From the NCBI RefSeq assembly GCF_035609205.1, contig NZ_CP141188.1:71234-135233 (forward strand): DNA of 64,000 bases, in the 5' to 3' direction. Every line of letters starts with the position of its first letter. Position 1 is the first letter of the stretch. Made by a program: the position numbers and the translations under genes. Shown in pieces: positions 7,796-16,372 of this stretch. Under the pieces are notes generated by a model that worked only from the letters and a program-made list of their open reading frames with translations, did no database searches and was not told the DNA's origin. Source of the stretch: Hymenobacter sp. GOD-10R. Lineage in GTDB: Bacteria > Bacteroidota > Bacteroidia > Cytophagales > Hymenobacteraceae.

Positions 7796-8779
7796 CTACT
7801 TGCACGCTTGAACCAAAGCCGACACGCTGAGCGTGGCGGTAGCGGAGGTAATCTCGTTATTGTTGTCGACGCAAACGTAGAGTCGCTGCGTTCCCGCACG
7901 CACGGATAACTCGCGCGTTTCCTGCGTGATGTTGCGTGCTACGCGGTAACAATCCGCCGTGTTGGTGATGCGCCCCTTGGTAGCCATGAACTCTTTGGCG
8001 GCCTCTGGCTGATCGGTGATGTACCAGTGGCATTGGGTGCTCACGGCGGGAGCGGCATCCGCGCGGTTCTGGCTTGCCAATGCTTTCGCCCCGGTCAGCA
8101 AGGTAGCGGTGGTCGTCATAGTTGGATCGAAAGCCACCGCCCCTAATACTAGCGCCGTACTCCAGCTAATGGGCGGTTGTCCCTCGTCGCGCACATCTAG
8201 CTTGTAGATGGCCCCGACGGTGCCTTCCGGTAGATTGACGACGAAGACCGTGCGACTACTGCCGGAGTTATAGTACGAATGCAGCTTGGCCGTGCTCACG
8301 GGCAAGGCGTCCTGATAGGTATAGCGGCATTGTACGAGGCGCCCGTCCTCGTGCCATTGCTGGTAATCGCGTTGCCGCTCGCCTTGTACGAACGTGCCGC
8401 GAAAGTGTAGCTGCCCCGTTTCGTACCAGGCCGTACACAGCCCACTAGGGACATCCGGCGCTTCCTGCACCAATTTCCCTTGCCACTGCTTTTTCCAGGA
8501 AGGATAAAAATAGTCGCGTACCGTCCCCGTGGGCTTCCCGTCCGCCGTATGGCGCACAATGCGTGCGTACTGGCGGTCCTCCGGCACCTGCGTTCGTTCC
8601 CAATCCTGATCGAAGTAGAGCGTGTCGGGTGGTGCCAGGGGCGCGGTGATGGGCTTGGCGCGCTGCGCCCATAAAGGGAGCGGCAGGAAAATACCCAGCA
8701 ACACGACGTGCATAGGCAACTTTGTAAGCGCAGGCAGGGGGAACACGCCGCGCAAGAGGCGATAGAATGGCGATAACAC
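7796..8779 (-). CDS. Secreted YwqK/MORN-like protein
   Basis: 327 aa protein with a hydrophobic export signal ending in LPLWAQ at about residue 39; a shorter start at 8713 would leave a signal of 17 residues with no basic n-region, so I keep the longer one. The first 180 residues contain MORN/YwqK-like repeats (DGKPTGTVRDYFYPSWKKQWQGK, then ETGQLHFRGTFVQGE and EDGRLVQCRYTYQD), beta-hairpin repeats found in many Bacteroidota surface proteins and in the so-called YwqK antitoxin family. The C-terminal part is unassigned, with a few Cys. Export argues against a cytosolic antitoxin role. Role unknown. Confidence 0.7.
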   Translation of the reverse strand: MLSPFYRLLRGVFPLPALTKLPMHVVLLGIFLPLPLWAQRAKPITAPLAPPDTLYFDQDWERTQVPEDRQYARIVRHTADGKPTGTVRDYFYPSWKKQWQGKLVQEAPDVPSGLCTAWYETGQLHFRGTFVQGERQRDYQQWHEDGRLVQCRYTYQDALPVSTAKLHSYYNSGSSRTVFVVNLPEGTVGAIYKLDVRDEGQPPISWSTALVLGAVAFDPTMTTTATLLTGAKALASQNRADAAPAVSTQCHWYITDQPEAAKEFMATKGRITNTADCYRVARNITQETRELSVRAGTQRLYVCVDNNNEITSATATLSVSALVQACK

Positions 8780-8934
8780 GAGAGCCTGATTCGCTTTAAA
8801 CGGTAAAGGGGCGCTTTGCTTCTCCAGATCTCATCCGACACTAGGCCGCCGTGGTTTCAGACTGGAATAAGTGTAGCAGAGAATAGAATAAGATAGCTGC
8901 TGCAATAATATTAAAATATATTAATATATACTGC

Positions 8935-9027
8935 TCATTGCGGCCGTCGATGCTTGTAGATAAGCAAGAAACCTGCATAAGTAGTATGCAGCAATGCCGC
9001 TAAGGCAAGAGCGGCAGGCGTTTTTTT
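8935..9027 (+). ncRNA. Candidate small RNA or structured leader
   Basis: Between two divergent genes, and with no open frame, lie three consecutive stem-loops: TGCTT/AAGCA at 8951-8966, a perfect 7-bp stem CTGCATA/TATGCAG at 8973-8991, and TGCCGCT/AGCGGCA at 8995-9016. The third is followed by GGCG and seven T (9021-9027), a standard Rho-independent terminator. The sequence just upstream (8903-8932) is very AT-rich and could hold the promoter. It may be a free sRNA of about 80-90 nt, or an attenuator leader of the toxin-antitoxin operon starting 99 bp further on. No known RNA family was recognised; the 5' end is a guess. Confidence 0.5.
8995..9027 (+). terminator. Rho-independent terminator between divergent genes
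   Basis: A perfect 7-bp stem (8995-9001 with 9010-9016) followed by GGCG and T7. It points to the + strand, yet the only gene upstream on that side is transcribed the other way, so the transcript it ends must start inside 8780-8994. It supports the small-RNA candidate described at 8935-9027. Confidence 0.7.
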
Positions 9028-9079
9028 CTAGGTTCAAAGCGCCGTAAACAGCCCCTCTACTGTTTGCTTAAATGCTGGC

Positions 9080-9132
9080 TGTTCATTATTATTACGTGTT
9101 CATTACACATGAACATACGATAATAATGAACA
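9080..9132. promoter_or_regulatory. Large palindrome at the toxin-antitoxin start, likely operator
   Basis: Two 24-nt arms (9080-9103 and 9109-9132) match in inverted orientation at 20 of 24 positions, separated by 5 bp. Each arm holds TGTTCATTATTAT outside and TGTTCAT inside, so each arm also carries a direct TGTTCAT repeat. The preferred start codon of the antitoxin gene (ATG at 9126) lies within the right arm. AbiEi antitoxins are known to bind inverted repeats at their own promoter and repress it, so autoregulation is the natural reading. In RNA the arms would fold and hide the start codon. Confidence 0.7.
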
Positions 9133-10166
9133 CTTGGACGGAGCAAAACCTCTTGGATCTGGCAGCGGCGGCCCTGCAGGAGCAGTTGCAACAGCCAGTT
9201 CAGGTACAGGAGCCACAGGTGGCAGCCACAAGTGATCCTCACCTCCATTTGGACGGTCGACTATTGATCGGGGAACCAGCCTGCGGTTTTCGAGTAGAAG
9301 CTAAGCGAAAGTTTACTCCCGCGATGCTGGCGCAATTACGCACCCGAAACCAGCAAAGCACTGAGCCACCTGTCTTGGTTATTCCGTATGTATCCGATGC
9401 ACTGGGACAAGCGCTGCAGCGCCAGGGGGTATGTTATCTCGATACGGCGGGGAATGCCTACCTCCGTTCGACCGACCCGCCCTTCTTGGTGCTGATCCGT
9501 GGGCAACGGCAATCACAAGTGGCAGCGCATGGGCCGCAGCGGGCTTTTCAACCGGCGGGCGTGCAGCTGCTCTACCATTTACTGAGTACGCCTGCACTCT
9601 TACAAGCCAGTTACCGCCGTCTGGCCGAGCAGGCCCAGGTAGCCCTAGGCTCCGTAAGTATCCTGCTGCGTAGCTTACAACAACTGGGTCTCCTGCGCGA
9701 GGAAGAGGGCATCCGCCGCTGGACAGAACCAACGCAAGTGCTACGCCGCTGGGTGGAAGCCTACGGGGAGGTAGTCCGCCCTAAGCTCGCCGCCCAGCGC
9801 TACCGCTGGCTTGATTCGAACGTGGCTCGGCAAGGCTGGCAAGTCATAGAGCTTGGCTCTCAGGCGGCGTGGGGCAGCGAACCCGCGGCGCATCTACTGC
9901 TCGACGGCTACTTACTGCCGGAGTTCTTTACTATCTATTCAACTTTACCGCGCAGTGCGGTCATGGGCCAGTTGCGGCTGGTACCGGATCCTGCTGGCAA
10001 CGTAGAAGTGCTTTCTCCGATGCCAACATCCTTAAACGTAGAGAGAGTCTACCCACAAGCCGTACCCCCGTTACTGGTCTATGCCGACTTACTCCTAACA
10101 GCCGATCCCCGCAACCGGGAAGTGGCCCACTTGCTGCATGAACGCTACTTATCCGATCTGGCCTGA
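9126..10166 (+). CDS. Type IV toxin-antitoxin AbiEi-family antitoxin (COG4861-like)
   Basis: 346 aa DNA-binding regulator and presumed antitoxin. Near the N-terminus is a nuclease-like fold signature (FRVEAKRKFTPAMLAQL and GVCYLDTAGNAYL), followed by a winged helix (SYRRLAEQAQVALGSVSILL to QQLGLLREEEG) as in COG4861/AbiEi-like proteins. AbiEi proteins block the AbiEii nucleotidyltransferase without direct binding and repress the operon. Start 9126 is preferred over 9072 because the longer form would translate through the palindromic operator. It overlaps the next gene by 29 bp, which fits a coupled pair. Pairing with an AbiEii-like nucleotidyltransferase supports the call. Confidence 0.82.
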   Translation: MNTWTEQNLLDLAAAALQEQLQQPVQVQEPQVAATSDPHLHLDGRLLIGEPACGFRVEAKRKFTPAMLAQLRTRNQQSTEPPVLVIPYVSDALGQALQRQGVCYLDTAGNAYLRSTDPPFLVLIRGQRQSQVAAHGPQRAFQPAGVQLLYHLLSTPALLQASYRRLAEQAQVALGSVSILLRSLQQLGLLREEEGIRRWTEPTQVLRRWVEAYGEVVRPKLAAQRYRWLDSNVARQGWQVIELGSQAAWGSEPAAHLLLDGYLLPEFFTIYSTLPRSAVMGQLRLVPDPAGNVEVLSPMPTSLNVERVYPQAVPPLLVYADLLLTADPRNREVAHLLHERYLSDLA

Positions 10167-11037
10167 GCACCTACAACCAGCGGGTATGAGCCAAGCGATG
10201 GAAGCCTTGGAGCGCGGCTTTGCGCAGTTCGGCATTGACTTCTACCTGATCGGCGCAGTGGCCCGCGATATCTGGTTAACCCAGGTCTATGACGAGCCAG
10301 CGCGGCGTATGACCAAAGATCTGGACCTGGCGGTGTTCATTCACGACACAGCCGAATACGAGGCCCTGCTGAGCTGGCTGCAGGAACGCGAGGGCTTTCG
10401 CTTGACAGCGCATAGCGCGTTCTGCTTACTATACGAGCCGGCCCCCAACGCAAGCCGGGTCACGATCGACCTGATGCCTTTCGGGGCCATCGCCGATGAA
10501 GCGGGAACGGTGCACTTCACGACTCGAGGGGTGGAGCGTATCTCTACGGTGGGTTTTACCGAAGTGCTAGCGGGCGCGGCAACCATGATCACCCCTGCGG
10601 GGCAGCCTTGGCGAGTCGTGACTTTGCCGGGTATCGTCATCTTGAAGCTGCTAGCGTGGCAGGATCGGCCCGAGCGGGGCAAAGATGCCACCGATATCTG
10701 GGGCTTGCTGGCCCTCTATTTCGACTTAGTGACCGAGGAGATCTATACCCACCATCTCGACTTGCTCTCGGAAGAGGAAACCCCAGATACGACCAAGCTG
10801 ACGTTGCTGGTTGGAGCCCGCGTACTGGGCCGTCATCTTCAGCAACTCGTAGCAGCACAGCCTATTCGTGCGCGCCTACTGGCGTTATTGGATGCCGAGC
10901 TCGCTTTACAGGACCGTAGTCCGCTAGCTAGAACCATGAGTCAGCAGGGACCAACCCTTGCCACTGTTCTGGCGGCGCTCACGGCATTGCGTGCCGGGAT
11001 GCAAGATCCAGGGCCACCTACGCATTCAAACCACTAA
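10138..11037 (+). CDS. AbiEii-like nucleotidyltransferase toxin
   Basis: 299 aa nucleotidyltransferase-fold protein. The active site is visible: the IGAVARDIW motif at 39-46 (Gly, then Arg-Asp), followed by TKDLDLAVF, which supplies the paired Asp61 and Asp63 that hold metal; KLLAWQDRPERGKDATDIWG is the conserved C-terminal segment of the family (Lys and Asp). AbiEii toxins transfer nucleotides, for some members onto tRNA 3' ends, and stop growth or phage multiplication. It overlaps the antitoxin by 29 bp; an alternative start at 10186 would remove the overlap. No signal peptide is present. Confidence 0.82.
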   Translation: MNATYPIWPEHLQPAGMSQAMEALERGFAQFGIDFYLIGAVARDIWLTQVYDEPARRMTKDLDLAVFIHDTAEYEALLSWLQEREGFRLTAHSAFCLLYEPAPNASRVTIDLMPFGAIADEAGTVHFTTRGVERISTVGFTEVLAGAATMITPAGQPWRVVTLPGIVILKLLAWQDRPERGKDATDIWGLLALYFDLVTEEIYTHHLDLLSEEETPDTTKLTLLVGARVLGRHLQQLVAAQPIRARLLALLDAELALQDRSPLARTMSQQGPTLATVLAALTALRAGMQDPGPPTHSNH

Positions 11038-11567
11038 ATAGTTAGCCAACCAGCAGGAGTATTTCCTTCACAGTACACCTTTCTCATGAATCCAAGAAGC
11101 AAGTTGTACTTTGATTAGTGAACAACTTGATTGAACCATTTTCTCGCCCTTGTACCACTCCCAACTGCCCCTCTTCTTAGGCGGACAGTTGTTCAGTTAA
11201 ACGAGGTTAAGATTGTTGCTTTAGAGCTTCTCGTTTCGCTTACTTGATGAGCACCAAGCGCAGCGTGAGTTCACCAGCTGAGAGGTAGCAAGAGCCGAGA
11301 TCAAGGGCAATACGCTCACCCTTACTGAAGTGCCACTCCGCGCCAAGTTGACGATGAAGCTGACCATCATAGCCTGGCAGTACGGCCGTAACAGCGAGTT
11401 AACGCTTCAAGCGGCGGAGCTGGTACCCCTGTTTTACTTGACAAAGCAGATGACCTCGCCCCTGCGGAGGCTAGGTCATCTGCTTTGTCAGCGTTTCTTC
11501 CAAGTCAAGTCTACTGCTTCTGTATGCAATCATGCTGCCGCTCTCTCCCTCGCTGCCCTGCTAGCCA
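11038..11567. other. Intergenic region with motif remnant and hairpin
   Basis: 530 bp between the toxin gene and the convergent SusD gene. It holds the sequence TTGTTCAGTTAAACGAGG at 11189-11206, seen again at 47238 and in weaker form at 26596 and 42383, and an 18-bp perfect inverted repeat at 11439-11490. A short stretch at 11290-11390 reads openly (EIKGNTLTLTEVPLRAKL) but has stops around it and is probably a gene fragment. No intact gene is called. Confidence 0.5.
11439..11490. repeat. 18-bp perfect inverted repeat (hairpin)
   Basis: The arms 11439-11456 and 11473-11490 are perfect reverse complements across a 16-bp loop, between the convergent toxin and SusD units. There is a modest T content after the right arm (GCGTTTCTTCC), so it may end + strand transcripts. 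Two longer hairpins of the same style are at 17297-17355 and 29163-29221. Confidence 0.75.
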
Positions 11568-11602
11568 CAAAAATCAGGGCTACCATTTTGGCAGCCCTGA
11601 TT
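11568..11602 (-). terminator. Terminator of the SusC/SusD operon
   Basis: Read on the minus strand, a 13-bp stem with one mismatch (AATCAGGGCTGCC against GGTAGCCCTGATT) is followed by TTTTTG. It begins about 19 bp after the SusD stop codon, the expected place for the operon terminator. Confidence 0.85.
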
Positions 11603-11620
11603 CATCTAAGTTGTATGATT

Positions 11621-13081
11621 TTAAAACTTGTCCCAGAATATTTTGGAAGTAACTACATCTCCCCCTATTGCAGTTGCTGCCGCATTGTAGTTAGCACCAT
11701 TCAAATTAGCTTCGGTAGTGGGGTAAGTTAACCGAAGCGGAATATCCGATATGGCAGCCGCAGGTTTTACTAAAGCAGGGGAGTCCAACCTTCTCCACTC
11801 CTTCCACGATTCTACTGGCTCGTTATATAGCGCAATCCATTTTTGAACACCAATCTTTTGCTTGTAGGAGGTGCCTGCCGTAGCGTAGGCAACACTAGGC
11901 TGAGCTAGGTAGGTAGCTGCGCTGGCAGCAGTTCCTTTCCAGTCCGCCACAATAGAGTTCGTAATGGCTGCATTGTAGTGGCTTTCTGCCGTGCCACCTA
12001 CCGCAAAGCCTCTTTCCACTGCCTCGGCTAGCAGAAACTGTACTTCTGTGTAAGATAGTAGGGTTGCGGGGAAGGTAGGATCTTCCAGCACTGTGCCCGG
12101 AGCAGAGTTGGCTTCGTACGAGTTGGGCGCTCCGTACGTACCGCCTTTGTAAGTAGTGGGCGTGACTCCCCCAACCGGTTTGAAGTACGTGCTTATCCTA
12201 GGATCTTTCAGCGCATTCAGCTTGTCAACAAAGGTATTGGCCCCCACGAAGTCTGCTCTGCCGCTGTTTACCAAGGATACCCACAGCTGACTAGCATTCG
12301 GAATACTTGATAAGTACGTCAGCTTGGTATCATCCGTACTGGCAGTAAATACGTTAGGAGCTGCCGCCTCAACTAGCGTCTTTGCTTTGGCCGCATCAAC
12401 GTCGGCTAGGGTCATGCCCAAGCGTAGTTTGAGTGAGTTCGCAAACTTAATCCAGTTTGCCGTAGAGCCTTTATAGTATAAATCGGCATTGCCCAACCCA
12501 TTGTTGGCTGCATCAAATTGTCCGATTGCGGTATTCAAACGAGTACTTAAGTCGTTGTAAATCGCAGCATCATCATCAAACTTGGCATTCAACTTATCGA
12601 TATCCAGGGCCTCTGAGTAGGGGATATCACCAAAGGTATCTACCAAGACCATCCAAGCATACACTTGCAGTACCTCAACGGATGCTAGTTGATTGGCCCT
12701 GACCTTTTCCCGGGCTACCGGATCCGTAACGCTCAACAGCGGGTCTGCCGCAATCAACCTTTTGGCTTCGTTCAGGTCACTCAGCACGTCTCTATACAAC
12801 GGGTCCCAGAAGAATCGGTTGATCGTCCTGATTTCGATGTTGTATTGGCTCTCGTCGGGGTAAGTGGTTTCCGCCCAGTACTGTACGTACAGTCGGAAAG
12901 GGTTAAGGTTATAATCCGGCGTCGCAACGGTGTTAGCTAACATGCGCTGTGCATTGCTAACCAAACTTGTACTTGGTATAGTCGAAGCCGCTTTCGGGTT
13001 AATATTATCCAGCTCATCTAGCTTACTGCAAGAAGTTGCGAGCAGCAGCGCCGGAATGCAAAACAAAAGTGTCTTTTTCAT
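11621..13081 (-). CDS. SusD/RagB-like nutrient-binding outer-membrane lipoprotein
   Basis: 486 aa lipoprotein; the signal ends LLLATSCSK with Cys18 as lipid site. Sequence resembles the SusD-like_2 group: NPFRLYVQYWAETTYPDESQYN, the helix FFWDPLYRDVLSDLNEAKRLI, and a TPR-like helical core including YAWMVLVDTFGDIPYSEAL. SusD proteins sit as a lid on a SusC TonB-dependent channel and capture the nutrient, usually a glycan or peptide. The stop is followed by a good terminator. It follows the SusC gene by 33 bp on the same strand, so the two form one transport operon. The substrate cannot be told, since no glycoside hydrolase is adjacent. Confidence 0.93.
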   Translation of the reverse strand: MKKTLLFCIPALLLATSCSKLDELDNINPKAASTIPSTSLVSNAQRMLANTVATPDYNLNPFRLYVQYWAETTYPDESQYNIEIRTINRFFWDPLYRDVLSDLNEAKRLIAADPLLSVTDPVAREKVRANQLASVEVLQVYAWMVLVDTFGDIPYSEALDIDKLNAKFDDDAAIYNDLSTRLNTAIGQFDAANNGLGNADLYYKGSTANWIKFANSLKLRLGMTLADVDAAKAKTLVEAAAPNVFTASTDDTKLTYLSSIPNASQLWVSLVNSGRADFVGANTFVDKLNALKDPRISTYFKPVGGVTPTTYKGGTYGAPNSYEANSAPGTVLEDPTFPATLLSYTEVQFLLAEAVERGFAVGGTAESHYNAAITNSIVADWKGTAASAATYLAQPSVAYATAGTSYKQKIGVQKWIALYNEPVESWKEWRRLDSPALVKPAAAISDIPLRLTYPTTEANLNGANYNAAATAIGGDVVTSKIFWDKF

Positions 13082-13114
13082 CTATGTTCCAATTAAATCT
13101 TGGTTTAGTTTCAA

Positions 13115-16100
13115 TTAAAATTGGAATCTTAAGTTGAAGCCAATATTTCTCGTGGCTGGGATGCTGCCTGACATATAGCCTAGACCAAAGTTGCCACCCG
13201 CGCCCGCGCCCAAGTTATCCTCTGGGTCAGCATAGGGAACGTGCTTGCTGATAATCCAAAGGTTGCGGCCAGTGATCGAAAGGTCGATGCTTTTTACCAA
13301 TCCAATTCTGGAAACCAACGGCTTAGGCAAGGAATACGTCAGCGAAGCTTCGCGCAGCTTCGCAAAACCCGCGTCATAGATGTGCATCTGAGCGGGCTCG
13401 TCGTTACCATAGATGGCAGACAAGTTCTCGATACGCTTGTCATTTGGCGTGCCGTCGGCTTTAACACCGGGCAGAATCACGCCGCCACCTTGAGCAATTG
13501 GGCTTCTGGATGGATTGCCTAGGTCGTTCAAGCCGGTAGTTTCCTTATACAGACCGCTGCCGTAGCCATAGTACGTGTCAAGGTTAAACAGCTGGCCACC
13601 GTGGCGCATGTCTACCAGGAAATACAGGGAGATGCCTTTGTACGAAACTGTGTTGGAGATACCGCCTAGCCAAGCTGGGTTAGGGTTAGCGATTACCGTC
13701 GTAGCGGGCGATTTAGCATACAGGCCGTTGGTGCCCACTACTTTTTCGCCGTTCACGTAAGTGAAACCAGATCCGCGGATCAGACCGAATGGCTGGCCGA
13801 TGGTCGCGTTGGACGATACACCGCCTTGGTAGCTAGCCAGAACCAAGTTGGAAGTGCCTTCAGCCAAGCTGAGTACTTTGTTGCGGTTGCGCGTCCAGTT
13901 GGCATTCACTGTCCAGGTGAAATTGCTGGTTTTGATAGGTGTCACAAAGCCGGAAAGCTCTACCCCTTTATTTTCTACCTCACCGGAGTTCACGTATTTG
14001 AAACCGTAACCGGTGGTGGTAGATACCTGAATAGGAATGATTTGATCGACCGTGTTCGATTTGTAAACTGTTGCTTCAAACCCGATGCGGCTGTTTAAGA
14101 AGGCGGCTTCAACGCCAGCCTCAACGCTCTTAGTTCTTTCGGGCTTCAGGTTAGGGTTGTTCCGCGTGTTCGGCAGTGAGAACAGCGGAACAGAGCCGTA
14201 GCCACCAACAGAAGGTCTAGTGGAGCTGTTGATTTCCTGATCCTGTTTTCCGTACGAGTTATAGATAGAGTAAACAGGAGCATCTGCGCCTACTTCAGCA
14301 TAGTTGACGCGTGCTTTGCCATAAGACATCCAAGGAGCTTGTTCTTTCAGGAGCTCTGAGAAAACAAAGCTGCCTGCTACGGAAGGGTAGTAGTAGACGT
14401 TATTCCCCTTGGGCAAGGTGGAAGACTCGTCGCGGCGGGCCGTCAAATCCAAGAAAGCTAGGTCTTTGAAGCCCAGCGTAGCGCTGGCGAAATACCCATT
14501 TACGCCCCAGCGTTGATCAACTTCCGTAGGTGGGTTGAGCGGGTTAATAGAGTTAGAGAGCGAATACAACCTAGGTACCACCAGACCGCCACTGGTTTGG
14601 GCGAATATAGAGTTGATCTGGTTTCTCCTAAAGTTGGTGCCAATCAAACCTCTGATGTTGAACTTGTCGGTGATGTTCTTGTTGAAGTTGGCAATCAGGT
14701 CGTAGTTGTATTCCCGCGACGTTCTGTTGTAGCGGGAGTAAAAAGGTGTTCCGGTGCTACCAACCGCGTTTCTTTCTTCCTGCAATTCGTCGTACGAATC
14801 CAAGGTCACGCGACCCATAATATCAAACCAGTCGTTGACTTTATAGCTAGCTATTGCATTTCCGAAATAGTGGTAGCGCTCATCGTTTTCGTAGTTCTCA
14901 TAACGCACCCAGTACGGGTTGTTGGAGTAGATGGGCCGCAGGTCAGTAGGGCTCCGCCAGTTCCAGGTGATGTTCTGCCGGTTGCGGAAGTAAGCTTCTT
15001 TTTGCTCCTTAACATCCACGTTGGTCTGCCACCATTCCCGGAACTGCTCCATCACATTGAAGCCGCTGTAGCCGGTACCGTAACGGCCTAGGCCATTGTT
15101 CTTGGTGAAGTTGATCGTGGCGCTAGTCATTAGCTTTGCCGTGGGCTTGAACGACGCCGCCAGGTTGACCATGTTCTTCTCTACCTTGCTGTTGGGCAGA
15201 ATGCCTTTGTTGTAGGTGTTCGTGTAGCCTAGCTTGAAGGTCGCCACATCGTTACCGCCGTCGATGGTAAAGTTGTTGTTCAGCGATACCGCGTCTTGTA
15301 GGAAGTAGTTAGGATCATTCTTGGCACCCACCCACGGGGTAGCCTGATGATAAGTAGGAGAGCTAGGATCTAGCGAATTCCATTGATACACCAGCTGATT
15401 AGGGTTGAAAGGGGCTCCGTAAGAAGCATCTTCGGTGAACGGAACTACTAAATCAATCACGCCATCACCATTGATATCCCGTTGGTTGAAGTAGCTCTTC
15501 TCATCAGGACCGTAGAAAGGGCCGTAGCCAGCGCCATACTCCTTTTGGTATTTAACAAAGGTGCTTCTATCAACGAAGCCCATCTGCGCCCCTAGGTTCA
15601 CCGTAACGCCTAAGCCTTTCTTGCCTTTTTTGGTCGTGATGAGTACTACCCCGTTTGAAGCGCGGGAGCCGTACAGGGCCGTAGCGGCCGCACCCTTCAG
15701 CACCGTGACGGAAGCAATATCATCGGGGTTGACGTCGCCGGCTACGTTGCCGTAGTCATAACCGCCGCGGCCGGTGGCTTGGTCGGTGGTGTTCGTGTTG
15801 GCATTGCTGATCGGCACGCCATCCACTACGAAGAGGGCTTGGTTGTTTCCGTACAACGACTTGGTGCCCCGAATCACTACGTTGGTAGAGCCCCCAAGGG
15901 AGTTATTCTGCCGGATGTTTACACCCGCTACTTTGCCAGATAAGCCGCTGACAAAGTTTGGGTTACGTGCTTTCGTGACATCTTCGCCTTCTATTTGCGT
16001 GGCAGCATACGGTAGCGAGTTCCGGGTTCTTTCCACCCCTAGCGCTGTCACGACTACCTCGTTTAGCTGCTTCGTGTCAGAAGCCAGACTAACGTTGAGG

Positions 16101-16372
16101 GTGGAGGCGGTGCCGATGGCGCGCTCTACCGCTACGTAGCCAATCGAGGTGAACGAGAGGGTAGTAGCGGAGCTAGGTACACTCAGGGAGAAGTTCCCAT
16201 CAGCATTCGTTGAAGTTCCGGTTGTGGTGCCTACCACCAGCACGGTTACCCCTGGTAACCCTTGACCTCCGGCGGCGTCCGTCACGCGGCCGGAAATAGA
16301 TCGGTCTTGTGCAATAGCCTGTTGCAACAGACTAATCACAAGCAAAAAGGTGAACAATAAAAGTCTTTTCAT
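13115..16372 (-). CDS. SusC/RagA-family TonB-linked outer-membrane transporter
   Basis: 1085 aa. A signal peptide (ending QQAIAQ at 22) precedes a carboxypeptidase-D regulatory-like domain at about 25-105 (ISGRVTDAAGGQGLPGVTV), then the TonB-box-like LNEVVVTALG, a plug at about 110-235 with the SusC mark LFVVDGVPISN, and a long beta-barrel ending in the aromatic RNIGFNLRFQF. It imports a substrate across the outer membrane using TonB energy with the SusD partner downstream. No anti-sigma or sigma gene is adjacent, and no N-terminal STN domain is visible, so regulation is not through the usual FecR route. First gene of the pair. Confidence 0.95.
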   Translation of the reverse strand: MKRLLLFTFLLVISLLQQAIAQDRSISGRVTDAAGGQGLPGVTVLVVGTTTGTSTNADGNFSLSVPSSATTLSFTSIGYVAVERAIGTASTLNVSLASDTKQLNEVVVTALGVERTRNSLPYAATQIEGEDVTKARNPNFVSGLSGKVAGVNIRQNNSLGGSTNVVIRGTKSLYGNNQALFVVDGVPISNANTNTTDQATGRGGYDYGNVAGDVNPDDIASVTVLKGAAATALYGSRASNGVVLITTKKGKKGLGVTVNLGAQMGFVDRSTFVKYQKEYGAGYGPFYGPDEKSYFNQRDINGDGVIDLVVPFTEDASYGAPFNPNQLVYQWNSLDPSSPTYHQATPWVGAKNDPNYFLQDAVSLNNNFTIDGGNDVATFKLGYTNTYNKGILPNSKVEKNMVNLAASFKPTAKLMTSATINFTKNNGLGRYGTGYSGFNVMEQFREWWQTNVDVKEQKEAYFRNRQNITWNWRSPTDLRPIYSNNPYWVRYENYENDERYHYFGNAIASYKVNDWFDIMGRVTLDSYDELQEERNAVGSTGTPFYSRYNRTSREYNYDLIANFNKNITDKFNIRGLIGTNFRRNQINSIFAQTSGGLVVPRLYSLSNSINPLNPPTEVDQRWGVNGYFASATLGFKDLAFLDLTARRDESSTLPKGNNVYYYPSVAGSFVFSELLKEQAPWMSYGKARVNYAEVGADAPVYSIYNSYGKQDQEINSSTRPSVGGYGSVPLFSLPNTRNNPNLKPERTKSVEAGVEAAFLNSRIGFEATVYKSNTVDQIIPIQVSTTTGYGFKYVNSGEVENKGVELSGFVTPIKTSNFTWTVNANWTRNRNKVLSLAEGTSNLVLASYQGGVSSNATIGQPFGLIRGSGFTYVNGEKVVGTNGLYAKSPATTVIANPNPAWLGGISNTVSYKGISLYFLVDMRHGGQLFNLDTYYGYGSGLYKETTGLNDLGNPSRSPIAQGGGVILPGVKADGTPNDKRIENLSAIYGNDEPAQMHIYDAGFAKLREASLTYSLPKPLVSRIGLVKSIDLSITGRNLWIISKHVPYADPEDNLGAGAGGNFGLGYMSGSIPATRNIGFNLRFQF

